From: Alloalcanivorax gelatiniphagus
Lineage (GTDB): Bacteria; Pseudomonadota; Gammaproteobacteria; Pseudomonadales; Alcanivoracaceae
DNA: 64,000 nucleotides
Assembly: GCF_005938655.1 (NCBI RefSeq)
Contig: NZ_VCQT01000033.1
Coordinates: 22,736-86,735, forward strand
Reading direction: 5' to 3'
Made by a program: the position numbers and the translations under genes. Below are positions 1 through 9,795 of the stretch, piece after piece. The notes beneath the pieces are model-generated. The model was not told where the DNA came from. It saw only the letters and a list, made by a program, of their open reading frames with translations, and searched no databases. Numbering within the stretch: position 1 is the first letter of the stretch; each line of letters opens with the position of its first letter.

Positions 1-1173
1 GAGGCCATCGGCTTCAACTACATCGGCCCCATCGACGGCCACGACCTGGACGAGCTGACCGCCACCCTGGCCACCATGCGCGACCTGGAAGGCCCGCAGC
101 TGCTGCACGTCTACACCACCAAGGGCAAGGGCTTCGGCCCCGCCGAGGCGGACCCGGTGGGCTACCACGCGATCAACAAGATCGAGCCCAAGCCCAAGGT
201 GGCGGTGGCCAAACCGGCACCGGCGGTGGGCCCCAAATACCAACAGGTGTTCGGCGACTGGCTGTGCGATCTGGCCGAGCGCGACCACCGGCTGATCGGC
301 ATCACCCCGGCCATGTGCGAGGGCTCCGGCATGGTGGACTTCGCCCGCCGCTTCCCGGACCGCTACCACGACGTGGCGATCTGCGAGCAGCACGCGGTGA
401 CCCTGGCCGGCGGCATGGCCTGCGAGGGCCGCAAGCCGGTGGTGGCGATCTACTCCACCTTTCTGCAGCGCGCCTATGACCAGCTGATCCACGACGTGGC
501 CTTGCAGAATCTGGACGTGACCTTCGCCCTGGACCGGGCCGGCCTGGTCGGCGAGGACGGCGCCACCCACGGCGGCGTGTTCGACCTGGCCTATCTGCGC
601 ACCGTGCCCAATATGATCGTGGCGGCGCCCTCCGACGAGAACGAGTGCCGCCAGCTGCTCTATACCGCCTGGCTGCACGAAGGCCCCGCGGCGGTGCGCT
701 ACCCGCGCGGCACCGGCCCCGGCGCCGCCATTCAGTACGCCATGACCGCCCTGCCCATCGGCAAGAGCCGCACCCTGCGCCAGGGCAAGGGCCCGGCGGC
801 GCTGCTGGCCTTCGGCGCGCTGGTGCCGGCGGCCCTGGAAGCGGCGGAAAACTTGGATGCCACCGTGATCGACATGCGCTGGGTGAAACCCCTGGACCGG
901 GAGGCGGTGCTGGACGCCGCCGCCCGCCACGACCTGCTGGTGACCCTGGAGGACCATCAACGCATGGGTGGCGCTGGCTCGGCGGTGAATGAGCTGGTGC
1001 TGGATGAGGGCCTGGCGGTGCCGGTGCTCAATCTGGGGCTGCCGGACCATTTCATCCACCACGGCAAACGGGAGGCCCTGCTGGCCCAGCAGGGCCTGGA
1101 CGCCACCGGCATCGAAGCCAGCGTGCGCGAGCGCCTCAAACGCCTGGACAGCGCCCGCCCCCACCGGGCCTGA
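1..1173 (+). CDS. dxs: 1-deoxy-D-xylulose-5-phosphate synthase, C-terminal part
   Basis: This is the 3' part of dxs; the reading frame is open from base 1, so the start lies outside the window. About 390 residues of the usual ~630 are present. The enzyme condenses pyruvate and glyceraldehyde 3-phosphate with thiamine diphosphate, the first step of the MEP isoprenoid pathway in the cytosol. Visible features are the end of the first domain ([12 protein letters not shown]), the middle pyrimidine-binding domain with the [12 protein letters not shown] stretch, the RYPRG motif and the C-terminal domain ([14 protein letters not shown]). The ORF is convergent with pgpA, with a REP-type palindrome between them. 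Identification is from family motifs and is strong. Confidence 0.96.
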   Translation, partial: EAIGFNYIGPIDGHDLDELTATLATMRDLEGPQLLHVYTTKGKGFGPAEADPVGYHAINKIEPKPKVAVAKPAPAVGPKYQQVFGDWLCDLAERDHRLIGITPAMCEGSGMVDFARRFPDRYHDVAICEQHAVTLAGGMACEGRKPVVAIYSTFLQRAYDQLIHDVALQNLDVTFALDRAGLVGEDGATHGGVFDLAYLRTVPNMIVAAPSDENECRQLLYTAWLHEGPAAVRYPRGTGPGAAIQYAMTALPIGKSRTLRQGKGPAALLAFGALVPAALEAAENLDATVIDMRWVKPLDREAVLDAAARHDLLVTLEDHQRMGGAGSAVNELVLDEGLAVPVLNLGLPDHFIHHGKREALLAQQGLDATGIEASVRERLKRLDSARPHRA

Positions 1174-1180
1174 GGCCCCA

Positions 1181-1254
1181 GGCTGTTGTAGGAGCGGCTT
1201 CAGCCGCGATCAACCGGTGCGGCCATCGCGGCTGAAGCCGCTCCTACAACAGCC
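1181..1254. repeat. REPIN-like palindrome (perfect 30-bp inverted repeat)
   Basis: Positions 1181-1210 and 1225-1254 are perfect inverted copies (core GTAGGAGCGGCTTCAGCCGC) around a 14-nt loop. The same core recurs near 33979, 37621 and 44446, so this is a dispersed REP/REPIN family like those of Pseudomonas. It lies between two convergent genes and could also act as a bidirectional mRNA end or stabiliser (inference). There is no clear T-tract. Confidence 0.9.
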
Positions 1255-1257
1255 AAA

Positions 1258-1746
1258 TCAGGGGCGGTTACGGCCGCCGGAACGCCGCCCACCGCACACC
1301 CGAACCATCACCCACAGCACCGCCAGCGCCAAAGCACCGGCCACCAGATCATCCAGCACGATGCCGATACCACCGTTCAGGTGCAGATCCACCCAGCCCA
1401 CCGGGCCCGGCTTGAGCACATCGAAAAAGCGGAACACGGCGAACCCGGCCAGCCCCCAGACGGCACGCCGGGGCACCACCGCCAGCGCCAGCAGCAGCCC
1501 GCCCAGTTCATCCCAGACCACCGAGCCCGCGTCATGGACGCCCAGCGCCCGGGAGGCCAGCCCGCAGAGCGGTACGCCGGCCACAACCACCAGCGCCACC
1601 ACCAGCAGATATTGGGGCCTGGGCAGCCGCGCCAGCGGCCACCAGACCAGCAGGAACAGCAGCGACGCCAGGGTGCCCGGCGCCCAGGGCGACAAACCGA
1701 CGCCCAGCCCCTGGGCCAGCAAGACAAGAATGGATTCCGGGTGCAT
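1258..1746 (-). CDS. pgpA: Phosphatidylglycerophosphatase A
   Basis: A 162-residue integral membrane phosphatase that dephosphorylates phosphatidylglycerol phosphate to phosphatidylglycerol. Family motifs are all visible: GVGLSPWAPGT near residues 15-24, VVWDELGG at 77-83, FRFFDVLKPGP at 105-115 and LDDLVAG at 131-137. Several hydrophobic stretches fit the inner membrane. The chosen ATG places the usual short N-terminus before the LSPWAPGT motif. It is the last gene of the nusB-thiL-pgpA run, 45 bp after thiL, an arrangement common in gammaproteobacteria. Confidence 0.95.
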   Translation of the reverse strand: MHPESILVLLAQGLGVGLSPWAPGTLASLLFLLVWWPLARLPRPQYLLVVALVVVAGVPLCGLASRALGVHDAGSVVWDELGGLLLALAVVPRRAVWGLAGFAVFRFFDVLKPGPVGWVDLHLNGGIGIVLDDLVAGALALAVLWVMVRVCGGRRSGGRNRP

Positions 1747-1791
1747 AGCGCGTTTTCCTTGGTCGATTTCGTGGGCACCGCCCAGCCGCTC

Positions 1792-2712
1792 CTACTGGAA
1801 ATGGCGCCAGCCGGGGGCGGCGGCGGGGCGCTCGCTGCCGTCCGGGTCGCGCAGGCGCACCGGGCCCGGGCCGGTGATCCGGCCGATGGCATGGCTGCCC
1901 TCCGGCAGCGGCTCGTCGGCGGGCCAGGTAAACAGCAGCCGGTAATCGTCGCCGCCGGCCAGCTGCAAGGTCAGGCGGTCCTCCGCGTCCAGCGCCGCCA
2001 GCTCCGGGGTCACCGGCAGGGCACCGGTGTCGATCACCGCGCCCAGGCCGCCGCTGGCCTGGAGCACATGGCCCAGGTCTTGGAGCAGCCCGTCGGAGAT
2101 ATCGATGCAGGCCCCGGCCCGGCCGGCCAGGCGCTGGCCCAGGGTGAAATCCAGGTCCGGCGCGGCGAAGTGGCGGGCACTGTCCGAATCGCGCTGGCCG
2201 GCTTGCCAGTGCCGCAGGCCCAGGCCACCCAGGCCGGGCACGCCGCCCACCGCCAGAATCTGGCCGGGCAAGGCACCGTCGCGGCGCAGCACCTGATCGG
2301 CGCGCACCGCGCCGGTGGCCTGGATCGCCACGCTCAGCGGGCCGCGGGTGGTATCGCCGCCGACCAGCTCGATGCCGGCCCGGTCCGCCAGGGCGAACAG
2401 GCCCCGACTGAACTCCGCCAGCCAGTGCTCGTCCACTTCAGGCAGGGTCAGCGACAGCAGAAACCACAGCGGGCGGGCGCCCATGGCATACAGATCGGAA
2501 AGGTTCACCGCCAGGCAGCGGTGGCCGGTTTCGAAGGGGGGCAGGTCGTCGGGGAAATGGCGGCCGGCGATGCTGGTGTCCAGGGTCATCACCAGCTGTT
2601 CGCCGGCGGGCGGTGCCAGCAGGGCGGCGTCGTCGCCGGGCCCCAGCAGCACGCCCTCGCCGTCCGGGCCGGGGCGGCGGAAGTAACGTTCAATCAGGGA
2701 GAACTCATCCAT
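1792..2712 (-). CDS. thiL: Thiamine-monophosphate kinase
   Basis: This 306-residue enzyme phosphorylates thiamine monophosphate to thiamine diphosphate with ATP in the cytosol. It shows the MDEFSLIERYF start, GPGDDAALL near residue 25, NLSDLYAMGA near 70, GGDTTRG near 118 and DISDGLLQDLG near 200, which are the magnesium- and nucleotide-binding motifs of the AIR-synthase/ThiL fold. Length is normal. It follows nusB by 18 bp and precedes pgpA, so co-transcription is likely. Confidence 0.96.
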   Translation of the reverse strand: MDEFSLIERYFRRPGPDGEGVLLGPGDDAALLAPPAGEQLVMTLDTSIAGRHFPDDLPPFETGHRCLAVNLSDLYAMGARPLWFLLSLTLPEVDEHWLAEFSRGLFALADRAGIELVGGDTTRGPLSVAIQATGAVRADQVLRRDGALPGQILAVGGVPGLGGLGLRHWQAGQRDSDSARHFAAPDLDFTLGQRLAGRAGACIDISDGLLQDLGHVLQASGGLGAVIDTGALPVTPELAALDAEDRLTLQLAGGDDYRLLFTWPADEPLPEGSHAIGRITGPGPVRLRDPDGSERPAAAPGWRHFQ

Positions 2713-2730
2713 GGCCCGCTCCCCGGCGGT

Positions 2731-3228
2731 TCAGGCGTCGCCGCCTTCCCCGTCGCCTTGCTGCTGGGTGTCGGTGCCCGGCTCACGGCGGCGATGGGCG
2801 GTTTCCGCCGAGCGCAGCCGGCGCGCCAGCTTGTCGAGCACGCCGTTGACGTACTTGAAGGAGTCCTCGGCGCCGAACACCTTGGCCAGCTCGATGCCTT
2901 CGTTGATCACCACCCGGTAAGGCACGTCCAAGCGTTCCTTCAGCTCAAAGGCGCCAAGCCGCAGCAGTGCCTTTTCCACCTGGGACAGCTCCTCCACGCG
3001 GCGGTCCAGGAACGGCCGCAGCGCCTCGTCCAGCTCGCCGACCTGGGTCGGCACGCCGTGCAGCAGATCATGGAAATAGGTGCGGTCCACCTTTTCCATG
3101 TCGTTGGTGGCCAGGAACTGCGCCTCGATGTCGCTCAGCGCGGTGCCCGCCAGTTGCCACTGGTAGAGCGCCTGCAGCGCGTAACGGCGGGCCTTGCGGC
3201 GCGCACTGGGGGAAGACGGAACGGTCAT
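2731..3228 (-). CDS. nusB: Transcription antitermination protein NusB
   Basis: NusB binds boxA RNA together with NusE/S10 and supports antitermination of rRNA operons. The protein has about 165 residues, with [13 protein letters not shown] at the N-terminus and the family motifs LRLGAFEL and [13 protein letters not shown] in the C-terminal helical half. The ATG at 3228 shares its A with the ribH TGA stop (TGATG), so translational coupling is likely. A TTG one codon upstream is possible but less attractive. The C-terminus carries a polar, glycine- and acid-rich tail. Confidence 0.95.
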   Translation of the reverse strand: MTVPSSPSARRKARRYALQALYQWQLAGTALSDIEAQFLATNDMEKVDRTYFHDLLHGVPTQVGELDEALRPFLDRRVEELSQVEKALLRLGAFELKERLDVPYRVVINEGIELAKVFGAEDSFKYVNGVLDKLARRLRSAETAHRRREPGTDTQQQGDGEGGDA

Positions 3229-3698
3229 CAAAGCGCCTTGAGCAGGGAAACCATTTCCAACGCGGACATGGCGGCCTCTGCACCTTTGTTGCCGGCTTTG
3301 GTGCCGCTGCGCTCGATGGCCTGTTCGATGCTGTCCACGGTCAGCACGCCAAACGCCACCGGCACGCCGGATTCGTTCTGCACCGCGGCCAGACCCTTGG
3401 CGGCCTCACCGGCCACGTATTCGAAATGGGCGGTGCCACCACGGATCACCGCGCCCAGCGCCACCACCGCGTCGTAGTCGCGCTTGGCCAGCAGGTTCTT
3501 GACCGCCACCGGCAGTTCCCAGGCGCCGGGCACGCGGATGATTTCGATGTCGTCGCGGCTGACGCCGTGGCGTACCAGCGCGTCCACGGCGCCGGCCAGC
3601 AGGGCTTCCACCACGAAGCTGTTGAAGCGGGTCACCACCAGGGCGTAACGGCCGCCCACGTTGTTCAGGGTGCCTTCGAAGGTCTTGATGTCGTGCAT
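3228..3698 (-). CDS. ribH: 6,7-dimethyl-8-ribityllumazine synthase
   Basis: RibH joins 5-amino-6-ribitylaminouracil with 3,4-dihydroxy-2-butanone 4-phosphate in riboflavin synthesis and forms icosahedral or decameric particles. The 156-residue protein shows [26 protein letters not shown] near residues 54-63, [17 protein letters not shown] near 80-97 (with the catalytic histidine) and [12 protein letters not shown] near 116. The length and motifs are typical. It lies between ribBX (127 bp upstream) and nusB (coupled stop/start) in the riboflavin-nusB block. Confidence 0.97.
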   Translation of the reverse strand: MHDIKTFEGTLNNVGGRYALVVTRFNSFVVEALLAGAVDALVRHGVSRDDIEIIRVPGAWELPVAVKNLLAKRDYDAVVALGAVIRGGTAHFEYVAGEAAKGLAAVQNESGVPVAFGVLTVDSIEQAIERSGTKAGNKGAEAAMSALEMVSLLKAL

Positions 3699-3825
3699 AA
3701 TTTCCGTCCTGCGGGCCGGTCGCGGTCGGCATGGCCAACGCTTGCGGCGGTTTCTATTGGCTGCCGGACGCTCAACGCTTTGTCAGTGAGTAGCGTCGCG
3801 CGTCCGGCGTCGGGCGTCCAGCGTG

Positions 3826-4935
3826 TTAGCTGTCCGCTTCCACGTATTCGGTGATCTCCAGGCCGAACCCGGAGAGCGCATTGAAGCGCATCGGCGAGCT
3901 GAGCAGGCGCATCTTGCGCACGCCCAGCGCCTTGAGAATCTGCGAGCCGGTGCCGATGTTGCGGTAGGCCCGGGACTCGCCCTTGGCCTGCGGGGCGGTG
4001 CCCTCGAAGAAGGCGCGCAGCCGGTTCAGGGAGGGTTCCTTGTCCTCGTCCTGGCCCAGGAGGATCACCACGCCGGCATCGGCCTCGGCCAGGGCTTCCA
4101 GCACCCGGTGCATGTTCCAGCCGGTGCGGCCATCGAGCTTGGCGCTCATCAGATCGCGCAGCGGGTCCACCTGGTGCACCCGCACCAGCACTTCCTTGTC
4201 TTCCCGGATCTCGCCCTTCACCAGGGCCACGTGCAGGTGGCCATCCACGGTATCGTTGAAGGCCACCAGCCGGAACTCGCCGTACCAGGTGTCCAGCGGG
4301 TGTTCGGACACCTGCTCGATGGTCTGCTCGTTGAGCGCCCGGTACTGAATCAGATCGGCGATGGTACCGATCTTCAGCTGGTGCTGCTCGGCGAACGTTT
4401 CCAGGTCCGGGCGGCGCGCCATGGAGCCGTCCTCGTTCATCACCTCGCAGATCACGCCGGCGGCTTCGCAGCCGGCCATAGCCGCCAGATCACAGGAGGC
4501 TTCGGTGTGGCCGGCGCGGCGCAGCACGCCACCGGGCTCGGCCATCAGCGGAAAAATGTGGCCGGGCTGAACAATGTCCGAGGCCTTGGCGCCCCGGGCC
4601 ACCGCGGCCTGCACGGTGCGCGCCCGGTCGGCGGCGGAGATACCGGTGGTGACCCCTTCGCGGGCCTCGATGGACACCGTGAACTTGGTGCCAAAACCAC
4701 TGCCATTGGCCCTCACCATCAGCGGCAGGTCGAGCTGTTCACAGCGTTCCTTGGACATCGGCATGCAGATCAGTCCGCGGCCGTATTTGGCCATGAAATT
4801 GATCGCCTCCGGGGTCACGTGCTCGGCGGCCATTACCAGGTCGCCTTCGTTTTCCCGGTCCTCGTCGTCCATCAGGATCACCATCTTGCCCTGACGGATG
4901 TCCTCGATCAGTTCTTCAATGCTGTTGAGTTGCAT
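3826..4935 (-). CDS. ribB: 3,4-dihydroxy-2-butanone-4-phosphate synthase with degenerate GTP cyclohydrolase II domain (RibBX type)
   Basis: The 369-residue protein has an intact N-terminal DHBP synthase domain (acidic motif [17 protein letters not shown] near residues 23-39, [12 protein letters not shown] near 143), which makes the four-carbon precursor of lumazine. The C-terminal ~165 residues resemble GTP cyclohydrolase II ([23 protein letters not shown]). Where the family has its zinc-binding cysteines, this protein reads [21 protein letters not shown], with no cysteine. This matches the RibBX architecture described in Proteobacteria, in which the second domain lacks cyclohydrolase activity. 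A separate ribA should therefore exist elsewhere in the genome. Often annotated ribBA. Confidence 0.93.
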   Translation of the reverse strand: MQLNSIEELIEDIRQGKMVILMDDEDRENEGDLVMAAEHVTPEAINFMAKYGRGLICMPMSKERCEQLDLPLMVRANGSGFGTKFTVSIEAREGVTTGISAADRARTVQAAVARGAKASDIVQPGHIFPLMAEPGGVLRRAGHTEASCDLAAMAGCEAAGVICEVMNEDGSMARRPDLETFAEQHQLKIGTIADLIQYRALNEQTIEQVSEHPLDTWYGEFRLVAFNDTVDGHLHVALVKGEIREDKEVLVRVHQVDPLRDLMSAKLDGRTGWNMHRVLEALAEADAGVVILLGQDEDKEPSLNRLRAFFEGTAPQAKGESRAYRNIGTGSQILKALGVRKMRLLSSPMRFNALSGFGLEITEYVEADS

Positions 4936-5019
4936 GAAACCTACCTTTTAACGCACGCCTTGCGTGCCGATGTTTGCGCACCAACTGGAGGCCGCCGACG
5001 GGTGCGGCGCCCGGGGCGG

Positions 5020-5682
5020 CTACTTCAGGAACCCGTGCTCACCCAGAAACGCCATGGAAATGCCCTGGGTGCCGGTCTGGGCGGCGCGCTCACCGAGCAG
5101 CAGCCGCTCCAGATAGCGCGCAATAATATCAACTTCCAGATTCACTGGCGTCCCCACCGCCCAATCGCGGATGGTGGTCATCTGCTGGGTGTGCGGAATG
5201 ATGTTCAGGGAGAACACCGCGCCGTCCACGCTGTTCACCGTCAGGCTGATGCCGTCCACGGTGATCGAGCCCTTCTGGGCGATGTAACGGGCCAGCTCCG
5301 CCGGCGCCTCGATGTCGATGCGCACGGAGCGCGCATCCGGGGTCATCGCCTTGATGGTGCCCAGCCCGTCCACATGGCCGCTGACCAGGTGACCGCCCAT
5401 GCGGGTGGAGGGCGTCATCGCCTTCTCCAGATTGACCCGGCCGCCGGTCTTGAGCTGCTTCAGGGACGTCAGCGACAGGGTTTCGCCGGACACATCGGCG
5501 CTGAAGGTATTGCCGCCGTCCAGGGCGGTGACCGTCAGGCAGACGCCGTTAACGGCGATGGAATCGCCCAGTTTGACGTCGCCGAAATCCAGTTCGTCGC
5601 TCTGGATGCGCAGCGTCACGTCCCCGTTGGCGGGGGTCAGCGCCGCCACCCGTCCCTGGGCTTCAATGATGCCTGTAAACAT
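5020..5682 (-). CDS. ribE: Riboflavin synthase alpha chain
   Basis: This enzyme dismutates two molecules of 6,7-dimethyl-8-ribityllumazine to riboflavin. The start is the ATG giving MFTGIIEAQG at 5682; the frame is open 33 codons further upstream, but that extension has no family support. The 220-residue protein contains the expected two tandem lumazine-binding repeats: one from the start (VNGVCLTV near 50) and a second from about residue 95 (MGGHLVSGHVDG, then VDGISLTVN). It lies upstream of ribBX in the same direction; no ribD or nrdR is seen here. No FMN riboswitch-like structure was recognised upstream. Confidence 0.96.
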   Translation of the reverse strand: MFTGIIEAQGRVAALTPANGDVTLRIQSDELDFGDVKLGDSIAVNGVCLTVTALDGGNTFSADVSGETLSLTSLKQLKTGGRVNLEKAMTPSTRMGGHLVSGHVDGLGTIKAMTPDARSVRIDIEAPAELARYIAQKGSITVDGISLTVNSVDGAVFSLNIIPHTQQMTTIRDWAVGTPVNLEVDIIARYLERLLLGERAAQTGTQGISMAFLGEHGFLK

Positions 5683-5784
5683 GACTGTACCTCTGTGCCG
5701 GATGCGGACGCCGGCGAAGACCGGCCGAGCGTGCGGGAGAACCGCCGGGCGCGCGGAAATATGCAGGAGGAGCGCAATCATAAA

Positions 5785-5816
5785 CGCCCCGGGGGATTCA
5801 GTCCAAACCCGGGGCG
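5785..5816 (-). terminator. Hairpin downstream of the autotransporter gene
   Basis: CGCCCCGGG (5785-5793) and CCCGGGGCG (5808-5816) form a perfect 9-bp stem with a 14-nt loop. On the minus strand it is followed by TTTA, a weak U-tract. It lies 35 bp after the autotransporter stop and before ribE, so it probably limits read-through into the riboflavin genes. Confidence 0.6.
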
Positions 5817-5850
5817 CGGAAGGCGAAGGGAGCAGAGGGAACGGGAAGAG

Positions 5851-8800
5851 CTACCAGGTCAGGCGGCCGCTGAACAACGCCCCCTGGCTGTCATGCTCGC
5901 CGCCCAGGCGGCCCTGGTAGCCGGCCCATAGGGAGAGCGCCGGAGTCACCGCCAGGCCCACGCCGATATGGGGGGCCAGCTGCACCCTGTCGCGCTCGGC
6001 GCCGGCCACCCGGAAGCGACCCCCGGAGCCGACGAAGGCGGCGTCCTGCTCGGTACGGGTGTCACCGAAACCTCGCTCCACGGCCAGACCGGCGTTCAGG
6101 CTCAGGCGCCGACGCCCGACCCGGAAATGACGGGTGCCATCGATGCCCAGGGCCGCTTCCCCGATTCCCAGGGTGGTATCGTCCACGGCCAGGTCCAGGC
6201 CACCGGCGCCGGTTTCCGTGAAGGCGTCCCGTTTCAGCCGGGTCCAGGCCAGGCGCCCATAGGGTCGCCACACCACCTCGCCCCGAACCAGGTCCACGCC
6301 GGCTTCCAGATCCACCCGCAAGCTGCGCAGGTCGCTGTCGGACCGGGCCCGAGCACCGCCGGCGGCGGCCCGGCTGTGATCCACCCGGGCACGACCATAG
6401 TTGAGATCCCCCCTGGCATAGCGGCCGTCACTCCCCTGCCAGCGTCCGTAGAGGCCGGCGAACCAGGCCTTCAGGTCACCGTCCGCGTCCCGGTTGTCAT
6501 AGTGGAAATCCCCCTGCCCGCGCCCGGCGGCGGCGCCCAGCAGCCAGTCGCCCCGGCGGCCGTCCACGCCCAGGGCCAGCTGCTCGCCGCGGAAGGTGTA
6601 GCCGGCGTTGCCGGTGGGAAATTCACCGTCTTCCTGGTAGCGGGACGAGCCCGCCTGCACCCAGACGCCGCCGTGCTCACCGGCGCCGTCATCGGCGGCC
6701 CGGGCCGGCGACAGTGCGGCCGGGGTAATAGTGCGTTCAGCGCCGGCACCGGGCGCCGCCAGCGCCTGCAACCCCCGTTGTAAGCGCTGGTGGAGCGAGG
6801 CCCGCGAGCCGCCGTCCAAGGCACCGCCGCGCTGGCGCAGAGCGTCCGCGAACTGACGCTGCAACGCCACCGCCACGGTGGGGCCGGCCAGCAGGCTGTC
6901 ACCGCTCATCGCCGTCAACGCCGCCGGCACCCGGGTGCCGCTCAGTGGCAGCAGATACTGTTGCGCGGCCTGGCCGGTGGGCAGGCTTTCCGCGTAGGCC
7001 GCCACCGACCGTTGATTGTCAGTGCCCGCCATGCTGGCGAAGCTCACGTTGTTGCGGGCCAGGCTCAGCGTCACATCGTGGCTGCCGTACACCAGCGACG
7101 GATCAAGAAAGGCGAAGTCCGAGGACACGCCGTCGAATTGGCCGAGGATCCCGCCATCGGCGCTGAGAAAGGTGTATTGGCTGAGCGGGCGATAGCCGCC
7201 GGCGGCCCCAACATGAATCACCGAGCCGGCCAGGCTGGCCTTGCCGGATACTTCGATCCGGTCACTGTCGGCACCGGTCGGATCCACTTCCACCGCCAGG
7301 GTGGCGCCGCTGTTCAGGGTCAGGTCGCCGTCCACGGCCAGGGTGCCAATGGAGTTGCCGGCCGCCAGGGTGGCACCGCTTTCCACCACCGTGGTTCCGA
7401 CCGTGCCGGTGCCGCCCAGGGTGGCGCCATCGGCCACGGTGATGGCGCTGTTGTGCCAATCGCCGTTCACCGCCAGGCCGCCCTGGCCGATCCGCGTGGC
7501 GCCGGTGAAAGCGGTGCCATCACCGCTCAGTGCGAGCCAGCCGGCGCCGGTCTTGCGCAGCGCGCCGGTGCCGGCGAACCCATTGCTCAACACCGCATCG
7601 GTGGTCTGGTCGATAACCAGGGCGGCGTTATTAATGATGTCACCGCTGCCCAGGCTGGCGGCGGAACCGGTAAGCGTGCCGCCGCTCACCGTCAAACCGC
7701 CGCTGAACGCGTTGGTGCCGGTAAGCACCAGGTCCCCGGCCCCGGTTTTCTCAAACGCGCCGCTACCCAGCAGGGCACCGTTCCAGACCAGGGCATGACC
7801 GGCGTCGGTCACATCCAGGGTGCCGCCGCCCGTGCCCAGTTGAAGGCGGCGGGCGCTGTCGGTGAACGCCGTGCCGGTAACGATCAGCGTGCCGCCGTCG
7901 AGGCCCAGATCACCGCCGCCCAAAGCGCCACCCGTGGCCACCGACAGGCCACCCTCGCGGACCAGGGTGCCACCGGCATGATGGTTGGTGCCGCTCAGGG
8001 TAAGCACGCCGGCGCCGTTTTTTTCCAGAATACCGGCGCCGCTGACGGTGCCGGCATAAACGCCGTCGGCACTTTGCTCAAAACGCAGCACGCCCTGGTT
8101 GGCCACATCCCCCCGCAGAGCCTCGCTGTTCCCGGCCAGAGTACCGGCTTCGATAGACCAGTCCTGGGTACCGGTGCCGGTCAGCCGCCAGGTGCCGGCG
8201 CCGCGCTTGGCGAAGCCCTCGAAACCCTGAAACGCCGTGCCGACCTCCCCCAGATCGAACACGCCGTCGTCGCCGCCCCCCAGAGCCAGCACATCATTGC
8301 CGCCGTCGGCGCGGACCCCGCCGCGCTGCTGGAAACCGCTCAACAGCGTGAGCCGGTTATCGCCGCCGATGAAATGGATAGCGGCCGCCCGGTTGCTGCC
8401 GTTACTGCGGGTGCCGCCGCTCACCGTGCCGCCCAGGGTGACGTCCAGATTCTCGCCGCTGACACCGACGCCGCCATCCGCCACCATGCCAAAACCGACA
8501 AACCCACTGCCGCCGCCTTGCACCTCGGCGCCGTCGGCAATCAGCAGGTCGCCACCGGCCATGACGATGCCGGCGCCGCCATCGCCGCTCTGGGCGCCAT
8601 CGCCACCCCGGCCGCCAACCACCTCGCCGCCGAGAATTTCGACACTGCCACCGCCGGTGAGGCGCAAACCCACGCCGCCGTCGGCGCCGTCGCCCCCGGA
8701 ACCGACGCTGTCGCCGCCCCAACCACCGTACAGGCCACCCGAGAATTGACGCACGCTGACCGCGTTGTCGATCCACACCGCGTCACCGGCGGCGCCCCCG

Positions 8801-9795
8801 TCGCCACCGCGCTCCCCCAGGCCGCCGTCGCCGCCGAGGATGTCGCCCCGGTTGATCAGCGTGGCGCCGGCCATGCGCACACCGGTACCGCCGTTGCCAC
8901 CGGCCCCACCGGCGGCGGGATAGTCATAGGTACTGCCTGCGCCGCCCTCGCCACCGTAACCACCCTGGATATAGCCGCCGGCGCCATTGGTCAGGGTGCC
9001 GCCGCCGTCCATGTCCCGGAAGGCATCACCGCCGTCGCCGCCTCTTCCCCCTTCGCCGGCCAGGTAATAGTCGGAAAAACCGCCTTCCCCCCCGTCCCCG
9101 CCGTACAATTCACCGGCATTATGGGTGCTGAGATCCACGCCCTGCCGCACCACGCCATGGCCACCGGCACCGCCGTGCCCGCCGTCGTCGAAAGGCCGGG
9201 CCAACACCGTGTCCAGCCCCAGGGTCGCAAGCGGCGAGCCGTTCACATCCCGCATCTCGATGTTGTAAAGATAAAACGTCTGACGGATCGAAAGGCTGTC
9301 ATTGCCATAGCCGCCGTCGCTGGCATAAGCACTGATAAGACCGTAGGCGAAGGCGCTGTTGATCTTGCCGGCGAGGTCCACCGAGGTGTCGGTGGCACTG
9401 ATCTCGATGGTTTTGGTCACGCCATCAATGGTGATAGCAAATTGGTCGCCGGGATTGATCCCGGCCTGCCCCGCCAGTGGCGCCGAACCGTCCAGACCGA
9501 AGGCGACGGTATTCGCGGCATCGGAATAGCCATCCAGCGAATGCCCCTGCCCCCCCACGCCGCCGTCATGCACGGTGCCCGCGGCGATGGTCAGGGACGC
9601 ATCGGCATTGACCACGGCGCTACCGCCCTCGCCCCCCGCGCCGCCGCGCACGCCGTCGGAACCGGTGCCTCCGGACCCTGGCGTGCCGGATACCGCCGAC
9701 GCCATCGCCGGCAACAACGCCAAGGAAAAACACAACCCGACACGTTTTTTTCGGTGAAAATCAGCCCCCCAAGGGCCGGAAGGAAAACAGGACAT
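5851..9795 (-). CDS. Autotransporter (type V secretion) with glycine-rich passenger
   Basis: A 1314-residue protein predicted to secrete its own passenger through the outer membrane. Residues 1-34 are a signal peptide with a basic HRKKR patch and an ASA cleavage site. Residues 35-90 and 205-460 are extremely rich in GG(A/D/E)GG runs. Residues 115-195 (ITIDGVTKTIEISATDTSV, then LAGKINSA) resemble the flagellin/hook IN motif. From about 560 to 830 lie autotransporter-associated beta-strand repeats (GAGVLTLSGTN, GAGDLVLTGTN, GAGWLALSGDG). The last ~255 residues are a beta-barrel ending in a terminal tryptophan, as outer-membrane proteins do. GAGG precedes the ATG at 5 nt. The passenger function is unknown; there is no visible protease or esterase triad. 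Confidence 0.9.
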   Translation of the reverse strand: MSCFPSGPWGADFHRKKRVGLCFSLALLPAMASAVSGTPGSGGTGSDGVRGGAGGEGGSAVVNADASLTIAAGTVHDGGVGGQGHSLDGYSDAANTVAFGLDGSAPLAGQAGINPGDQFAITIDGVTKTIEISATDTSVDLAGKINSAFAYGLISAYASDGGYGNDSLSIRQTFYLYNIEMRDVNGSPLATLGLDTVLARPFDDGGHGGAGGHGVVRQGVDLSTHNAGELYGGDGGEGGFSDYYLAGEGGRGGDGGDAFRDMDGGGTLTNGAGGYIQGGYGGEGGAGSTYDYPAAGGAGGNGGTGVRMAGATLINRGDILGGDGGLGERGGDGGAAGDAVWIDNAVSVRQFSGGLYGGWGGDSVGSGGDGADGGVGLRLTGGGSVEILGGEVVGGRGGDGAQSGDGGAGIVMAGGDLLIADGAEVQGGGSGFVGFGMVADGGVGVSGENLDVTLGGTVSGGTRSNGSNRAAAIHFIGGDNRLTLLSGFQQRGGVRADGGNDVLALGGGDDGVFDLGEVGTAFQGFEGFAKRGAGTWRLTGTGTQDWSIEAGTLAGNSEALRGDVANQGVLRFEQSADGVYAGTVSGAGILEKNGAGVLTLSGTNHHAGGTLVREGGLSVATGGALGGGDLGLDGGTLIVTGTAFTDSARRLQLGTGGGTLDVTDAGHALVWNGALLGSGAFEKTGAGDLVLTGTNAFSGGLTVSGGTLTGSAASLGSGDIINNAALVIDQTTDAVLSNGFAGTGALRKTGAGWLALSGDGTAFTGATRIGQGGLAVNGDWHNSAITVADGATLGGTGTVGTTVVESGATLAAGNSIGTLAVDGDLTLNSGATLAVEVDPTGADSDRIEVSGKASLAGSVIHVGAAGGYRPLSQYTFLSADGGILGQFDGVSSDFAFLDPSLVYGSHDVTLSLARNNVSFASMAGTDNQRSVAAYAESLPTGQAAQQYLLPLSGTRVPAALTAMSGDSLLAGPTVAVALQRQFADALRQRGGALDGGSRASLHQRLQRGLQALAAPGAGAERTITPAALSPARAADDGAGEHGGVWVQAGSSRYQEDGEFPTGNAGYTFRGEQLALGVDGRRGDWLLGAAAGRGQGDFHYDNRDADGDLKAWFAGLYGRWQGSDGRYARGDLNYGRARVDHSRAAAGGARARSDSDLRSLRVDLEAGVDLVRGEVVWRPYGRLAWTRLKRDAFTETGAGGLDLAVDDTTLGIGEAALGIDGTRHFRVGRRRLSLNAGLAVERGFGDTRTEQDAAFVGSGGRFRVAGAERDRVQLAPHIGVGLAVTPALSLWAGYQGRLGGEHDSQGALFSGRLTW

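Noticed and set aside
3699..3825. Small RNA or extra gene between ribH and ribBX
   Set aside because: No ORF with a start signal and no convincing stem-loop plus T-tract were seen in these 127 bases.
4936..5850. FMN riboswitch upstream of the riboflavin genes
   Set aside because: The conserved RFN element sequence and multi-stem layout were not found in the spacers around ribBX or ribE.
1381..5931. Long plus-strand frames across pgpA-thiL-nusB-ribH and ribBX-ribE
   Set aside because: They are antisense to strongly recognised housekeeping genes and have shadow-type composition.
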